A stretch of DNA of 7,840 bases from JBBSVE01 sp038233815 (GTDB lineage Bacteria > Pseudomonadota > Alphaproteobacteria > Rhodobacterales > Rhodobacteraceae): assembly GCA_038233815.1 (NCBI GenBank), contig JBBSVE010000138.1, forward strand, positions 1-7,840, read 5' to 3'. Below the pieces are notes generated by a model. That model was not told the DNA's origin and did no database searches. It worked only from the letters and a program-made list of their open reading frames with translations. The translations under genes were made by a program, and so were the position numbers. How positions within the stretch are numbered: the stretch's first letter is position 1; every line of letters starts with the position of its first letter. This document shows positions 7,031-7,840 of the stretch, one piece after another.

Positions 7031-7840
7031 CGGAGGAGACCGGCGTGCCGGCCGGGGGCGGCGGCGCGGGCCTCTCCGGTTCCCCCACCAGCCCGCCCGC
7101 ATCGTCGATGGGGGTGGAGGCGTGGCTCCTGAGCACGCGCAGGAACTCGAGCCGCCCGTAGTCCGCCGCCAGCCGGACGCGCAGCCGGCGGTCCACGCCC
7201 TGGGCCACGGTGCCCACCAGTAGGCCCGCCGGGAACACCCCGCCGTCGCCCGAGGTCACGACCTGATCGCCGGGCCGTACCAGATCGGGCTTTTCCAGAA
7301 AATCCATCGGCGGGGCTGGGGTGTTGTCGCCCGACAGCAGGCCCTTTTGCCCCGACGGCTGCACCGTCACCGAAATGCGGCTGTTGCTGTCGGTGAGAAG
7401 GATCACCCGCGCCGTCCGCTCCCCCACGCCGGAGATCCGGCCCACCAGCCCGATCCCGTCCATCGTGGCCCAGCCGTCCATCAGCCCGTCCCGCGCGCCG
7501 ACGTTGAGGAGCACCGACTGCCGGAACGGCGAGCCGCTATCCGCCAGCACCACCCCCGTCACATGCGTCAGCTTCGGATCGAGCCTGACCTGATTGAGGT
7601 CGAGGAGCCGCGCGTTCTTCTGCTCCAGCTGGAGGGCCGCGTCCTTCCACGCCTTCATCTGCTGCAACTCGCGGCGCAACTCCTGATTCTGCTCATAGAT
7701 GCGGGTGTAGGACTGGAAATCCTCGGCCATGTCCACGACCTTGGTGACCGGCACCAGCGCCCATGCCATGTTCGGCACCAGCCGGTCCACGAGGGCGGTG
7801 CGAAACCGCTCCACCCGCGGGCTGTCGATGCGCCACAACA
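7023..7840 (-). CDS. mreC: Rod shape-determining protein MreC (5' end cut by window edge)
   Basis: Periplasmic scaffold, anchored in the inner membrane, that binds PBP2 and activates PBP2/RodA during elongation. About 272 codons are visible. The first full codon is TTG at 7838-7836 in the context LWRIDSPRVERF; this looks like the end of the N-terminal membrane anchor, so the true start and anchor lie beyond the right edge. Counting from that codon, a heptad-like coiled coil spans about 38-82 (rich in E, Q, K and L), the usual dimerisation region. A two-part beta domain follows, with the conserved GVLADSGSPFRQSVLLNVG area (95-114), GVGERTARVILLTD (137-150) and DQVVTSGDGGVFPAGLLVG (191-209). 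The fold ends at LEFLRVL (about 230-236), after which comes a roughly 35-residue proline-rich tail with a run of four prolines. The stop TGA at 7025-7023 lies inside mreD. mreB is expected upstream but is not in the window. Confidence 0.95.
   Translation of the reverse strand, partial: LWRIDSPRVERFRTALVDRLVPNMAWALVPVTKVVDMAEDFQSYTRIYEQNQELRRELQQMKAWKDAALQLEQKNARLLDLNQVRLDPKLTHVTGVVLADSGSPFRQSVLLNVGARDGLMDGWATMDGIGLVGRISGVGERTARVILLTDSNSRISVTVQPSGQKGLLSGDNTPAPPMDFLEKPDLVRPGDQVVTSGDGGVFPAGLLVGTVAQGVDRRLRVRLAADYGRLEFLRVLRSHASTPIDDAGGLVGEPERPAPPPPAGTPVSSGG

Noticed and set aside
7023..7840. Treating TTG 7838-7836 as the mreC start codon
   Set aside because: The codon reads as Leu within the end of the expected membrane anchor (LWRIDSPR), the frame is open to the window edge, and a MreC without its anchor would be incomplete.

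Overview
The window lies in a GC-rich (roughly two-thirds G+C by eye) bacterial chromosome. All seven recognisable genes are on the minus strand and are transcribed from the right edge to the left edge. Gene order, protein sequences and the alternating high-GC codon pattern fit an alphaproteobacterium, most likely a member of the Rhodobacterales/Rhodobacteraceae. This assignment comes from protein resemblance only; the genus cannot be fixed from the sequence.

Right part (about 3374-7840): a cell-elongation (Rod complex) operon, mreC (5' end cut by the window edge), mreD, mrdA (PBP2) and rodA. mreB would be expected just beyond the right edge but cannot be seen. The genes are tightly packed: mreC/mreD overlap by 8 nt, mreD/mrdA overlap by 4 nt (ATGA), and mrdA and rodA are 40 nt apart. 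Together they encode the membrane scaffold (MreC, MreD), the SEDS glycan polymerase (RodA) and its partner transpeptidase (PBP2), which build the side-wall peptidoglycan of rods.

Middle (2434-3372): a complete GhrA-type glyoxylate/hydroxypyruvate reductase starts one nucleotide after the rodA stop, so it is very likely co-translated with the shape genes despite its unrelated metabolic role.

Left part (1-2353): after an 80-nt gap comes a glutamine-synthetase-fold ligase of the gamma-glutamyl-amine ligase kind. After a further 95-nt gap comes an aldehyde dehydrogenase whose C-terminal third is cut by the left edge. A ligase and aldehyde dehydrogenase pair suggests catabolism of an amine through gamma-glutamylated intermediates (compare PuuA/PuuC or IpuC), but the substrate cannot be read from the sequence.

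No tRNA, rRNA, CRISPR array, insertion sequence, phage gene or clear promoter was seen. All visible genes look intact. The two longer intergenic gaps each hold a GC-rich inverted repeat without a clear U-tract. No new defence or mobile system was found. The points most worth checking are a probable Cys/Cys/His/Cys zinc site in PBP2, the direct coupling of ghrA to rodA, and the unassigned gamma-glutamyl ligase/aldehyde dehydrogenase pair.
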